Positions 62,900 to 64,000 of a stretch of 64,000 nt of DNA are shown here, piece after piece (the stretch's first letter is position 1; each line of letters begins with the position of its first letter). Location of the stretch: assembly GCF_025567625.1 (NCBI RefSeq), contig NZ_JAOQJC010000006.1, forward strand, positions 181,414-245,413, read 5' to 3'. The notes below the pieces were generated by a model. The model was not told the origin of the DNA. It saw nothing but the letters and a program-made list of their open reading frames with translations, and did not search any database. This stretch comes from Paenibacillus sp. J5C2022 (GTDB taxonomy: Bacteria; Bacillota; Bacilli; Paenibacillales; Paenibacillaceae). The translations under genes and the position numbers were made by a program.

Positions 62900-62976
62900 G
62901 CGCCCGTAGCTCAGCAGGATAGAGCGACAGTTTCCTAAACTGCAGGTCGTACGTTCGAATCGTATCGGGCGCGCCA
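62900..62976 (+). tRNA. tRNA-Arg (CCT anticodon)
   Basis: 77 nt with encoded CCA. Acceptor GCGCCCG/CGGGCGC, D-stem GCTC/GAGC, anticodon loop TTCCTAA (CCT, reads AGG), T-arm GTACG TTCGAAT CGTAT. Last base pair A-C in the anticodon stem outer position. tRNA genes are common integration sites, and the DNA that follows is AT-rich. Confidence 0.95.
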
Positions 62977-62990
62977 TACTTAAAAGCTTG

Positions 62991-63021
62991 AGAATCTTAC
63001 TGTTGTAGGGTTCTTTTTTTG
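62991..63021 (+). terminator. Terminator after tRNA-Arg
   Basis: AGAATC pairs with GGTTCT (one G-U), followed by seven T residues. Confidence 0.7.
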
Positions 63022-63479
63022 TGTTTGTAGGAGAATTCGCGGGAAATGCTTGTAGGGCGATGTTGGCCTTAGTTACACAGAAAAGCAGAATGTCAGAATA
63101 ATCGCGCGATACAACTACCTATTTCATCAACTCATAAGCAAAATAACATTGAAGAGTCGACTTGAAGGGATTGGTAATTTATCTTCGATTCTTGTTGTTA
63201 GTTTGTAAGCTTGACATTGAAGGCAATGTCTTCGGATAACGCTCTATTCACGCATCGGGTATTCGCCCTCGGTCCGGACAGATGATAATTGGCAGGGATG
63301 CTAAATCAGCCGGACACATCCGACTTCGCCGGACGTCACGAATATATAAAAACGTTATATGAAAGAGATGCTGAATCAAATAAACGACGTAAATAATACG
63401 AACATTTGCACTTATTTGTTATGAATGTTAGAATGATTGTGCAAATATATTAAATATTTCTTGAAATGAGGTGAGGAGA
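63022..63479. other. AT-rich intergenic DNA after the tRNA, no gene seen
   Basis: No supported ORF or RNA. Base composition falls clearly below the rest of the window from about 63100, especially 63340-63480. A promoter-like AT-rich stretch precedes the small gene at 63480. No copy of the tRNA 3' end was seen, so no attachment-site duplicate inside the window. Confidence 0.5.
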
Positions 63480-63629
63480 ATGACAGTTAAACATATTCCA
63501 ACTGGAATTGTTCACAGTGGCGTCAAAGGTGGAACTACTGGTTGTGGGACTGACACAAAGGATCACTCAGATCATTGGGAAAATTCTAGTTATGTTGTTA
63601 CTTGTAACAAAAATGGTTGTAAGAACTAG
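63480..63629 (+). CDS. Small Cys/His-containing protein, 49 residues, unknown
   Basis: A GGTGAGGAG site 1-2 nt from optimal spacing precedes the ATG. The product begins MTVKHIPTGIVHSGVKGG and ends VTCNKNGCKN, with three Cys (22, 42, 47) and four His. No transmembrane segment or signal peptide. The Cys/Gly/Thr content is unlike its neighbours and could mean a metal-binding fold or a precursor peptide (RiPP or bacteriocin-like). Base composition and position behind a tRNA suggest transfer. Next to a gene for a membrane protein. Confidence 0.65.
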   Translation: MTVKHIPTGIVHSGVKGGTTGCGTDTKDHSDHWENSSYVVTCNKNGCKN

Positions 63630-63731
63630 AATAAATTTTCATATAATACCTATTCACCCTTCGTTGCTATCGCTCCGTGGTCCTTTCCGAAGCAGAAAGA
63701 AGTGGTTTCGAATAAGATCAACCGGACAACC

Positions 63732-63785
63732 TTGCACTGCCTAACAGTAACGCGATCACTCCCGTTGGCGTCTAAGGCAGTGCAA
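63732..63785. repeat. Large stem-loop in the intergenic region
   Basis: TTGCACTGCCT pairs perfectly with AGGCAGTGCAA around a 32-nt loop with further short pairing. It may be a terminator of the small gene or the end of a mobile or decayed element; 63630-63731 holds nothing else clear. Confidence 0.5.
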
Positions 63786-63845
63786 GTTCGTGAATACAAA
63801 CATATTGTAAGAAATTCCTTAAAATACAAATAGGAGGAAAATCAT

Positions 63846-64000
63846 ATGATTTGGTTAATTTATGGTGATTATTCTAAGGAGAGCATTAAATCGAGTGAAT
63901 ATGTTCGTTTCTTGAATTGGTATGTCTGGGTTGTATTCTCCTTTATAATGATAATCACTTTGGGATTATATACTACTTCAATTTATTATAATTTTTATTG
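63846..64000 (+). CDS. Membrane protein, truncated by the window edge
   Basis: AGGAGG 8 nt before the ATG. The visible 51 codons encode MIWLIYGDYSKESIKSSEYV followed by an aromatic-rich transmembrane helix (VWVVFSFIMIITLGLY). It is AT-rich and follows the small Cys peptide gene by 216 bp; an immunity or transport partner is possible, but the rest of the gene is not in the window. Confidence 0.6.
   Translation, partial: MIWLIYGDYSKESIKSSEYVRFLNWYVWVVFSFIMIITLGLYTTSIYYNFY

Noticed and set aside
63732..63785. Integron attC site
   Set aside because: GCCTAAC fits one core (RYYYAAC) but the opposing GTTRRRY core does not match and there is no integron integrase in view.

Overview
The window looks like a chromosomal segment of a Paenibacillus-type endospore-forming Firmicute. 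Evidence: the conserved prfA-prmC-spoIIR-ywlC-mntP-ywlE-rpiB-ywlG-glyA-upp-mnaA-atpI gene order, sporulation genes (spoIIR, a Spo0E-like phosphatase, an orphan KinA-type kinase), an S-layer-homology protein, MsmX-dependent type sugar importers with Cache/AraC regulators, a c-di-AMP (ydaO/yuaA) riboswitch, strong GGAGG ribosome sites and moderate GC. No plasmid or phage core genes are seen.

Layout. 1-2.3 kb: atpI (start of the atp operon, own promoter), mnaA, upp. 2.5-8.2 kb: a complete oligopeptide importer (oppA, then oppBCDF behind an attenuator-like hairpin) sits between upp and glyA, which are close neighbours in Bacillus. 8.8-9.4 kb: two tandem-repeat arrays built on a 51-bp period. 9.4-15.3 kb: glyA, ywlG, rpiB, ywlE, mntP, ywlC, spoIIR (sigma-F promoter visible). 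15.4-17.2 kb: an ECF41-type sigma factor and its typical CMD-family partner, separated by a 43-bp x 7 array. 17.3-18.2 kb: an 18-copy palindromic array of exactly 52-bp period. 18.4-22 kb: prmC, prfA, a DnaA-box cluster, ychF. 22.2-30.3 kb: an SRPBCC protein, a 47-aa peptide gene, a carbohydrate ABC importer, a YcdB/SLH envelope protein, trxA with an Rrf2 regulator and a small unknown gene. 30.5-33.6 kb: a 1034-aa fusion of a membrane acyltransferase and an FAD oxidoreductase. 33.7-38.5 kb: hisC, vanZ-like, GNAT, glnS, and a riboswitch-controlled NlpC/P60 hydrolase. 38.5-42.6 kb: a ten-repeat BIG2 protein and an MFS transporter. 42.8-53.3 kb: a second sugar system (LplB/LplC-type permeases, solute-binding lipoprotein, secreted propeller/CBM/FIMAH protein), then an unidentified lyase-like enzyme, an rtcB remnant and a Cache-AraC regulator. 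53.4-58.1 kb: a small unknown gene, motAB, rluF, an orphan sporulation-type kinase. 58.2-62.8 kb: a second DnaA-box cluster, tadA, spo0E-like, and an ATP-grasp / MurE-like / aspartate racemase operon. 62.9 kb: tRNA-Arg(CCT), followed by AT-rich DNA with a Cys-containing small peptide gene and a truncated membrane-protein gene.

Most notable: (1) an ATP-grasp ligase, a MurE paralogue with an altered acceptor site and an Asp/Glu racemase in one operon, suggesting an undescribed peptide or wall modification; (2) helically phased palindromic arrays; (3) two DnaA-box clusters, one between an orphan KinA-like kinase and tadA, suggesting replication-sporulation coupling; (4) the acyltransferase-FAD fusion whose predicted topology places the flavin domain outside the cell. 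Functions are read from sequence motifs and recalled family knowledge; no database search was run.
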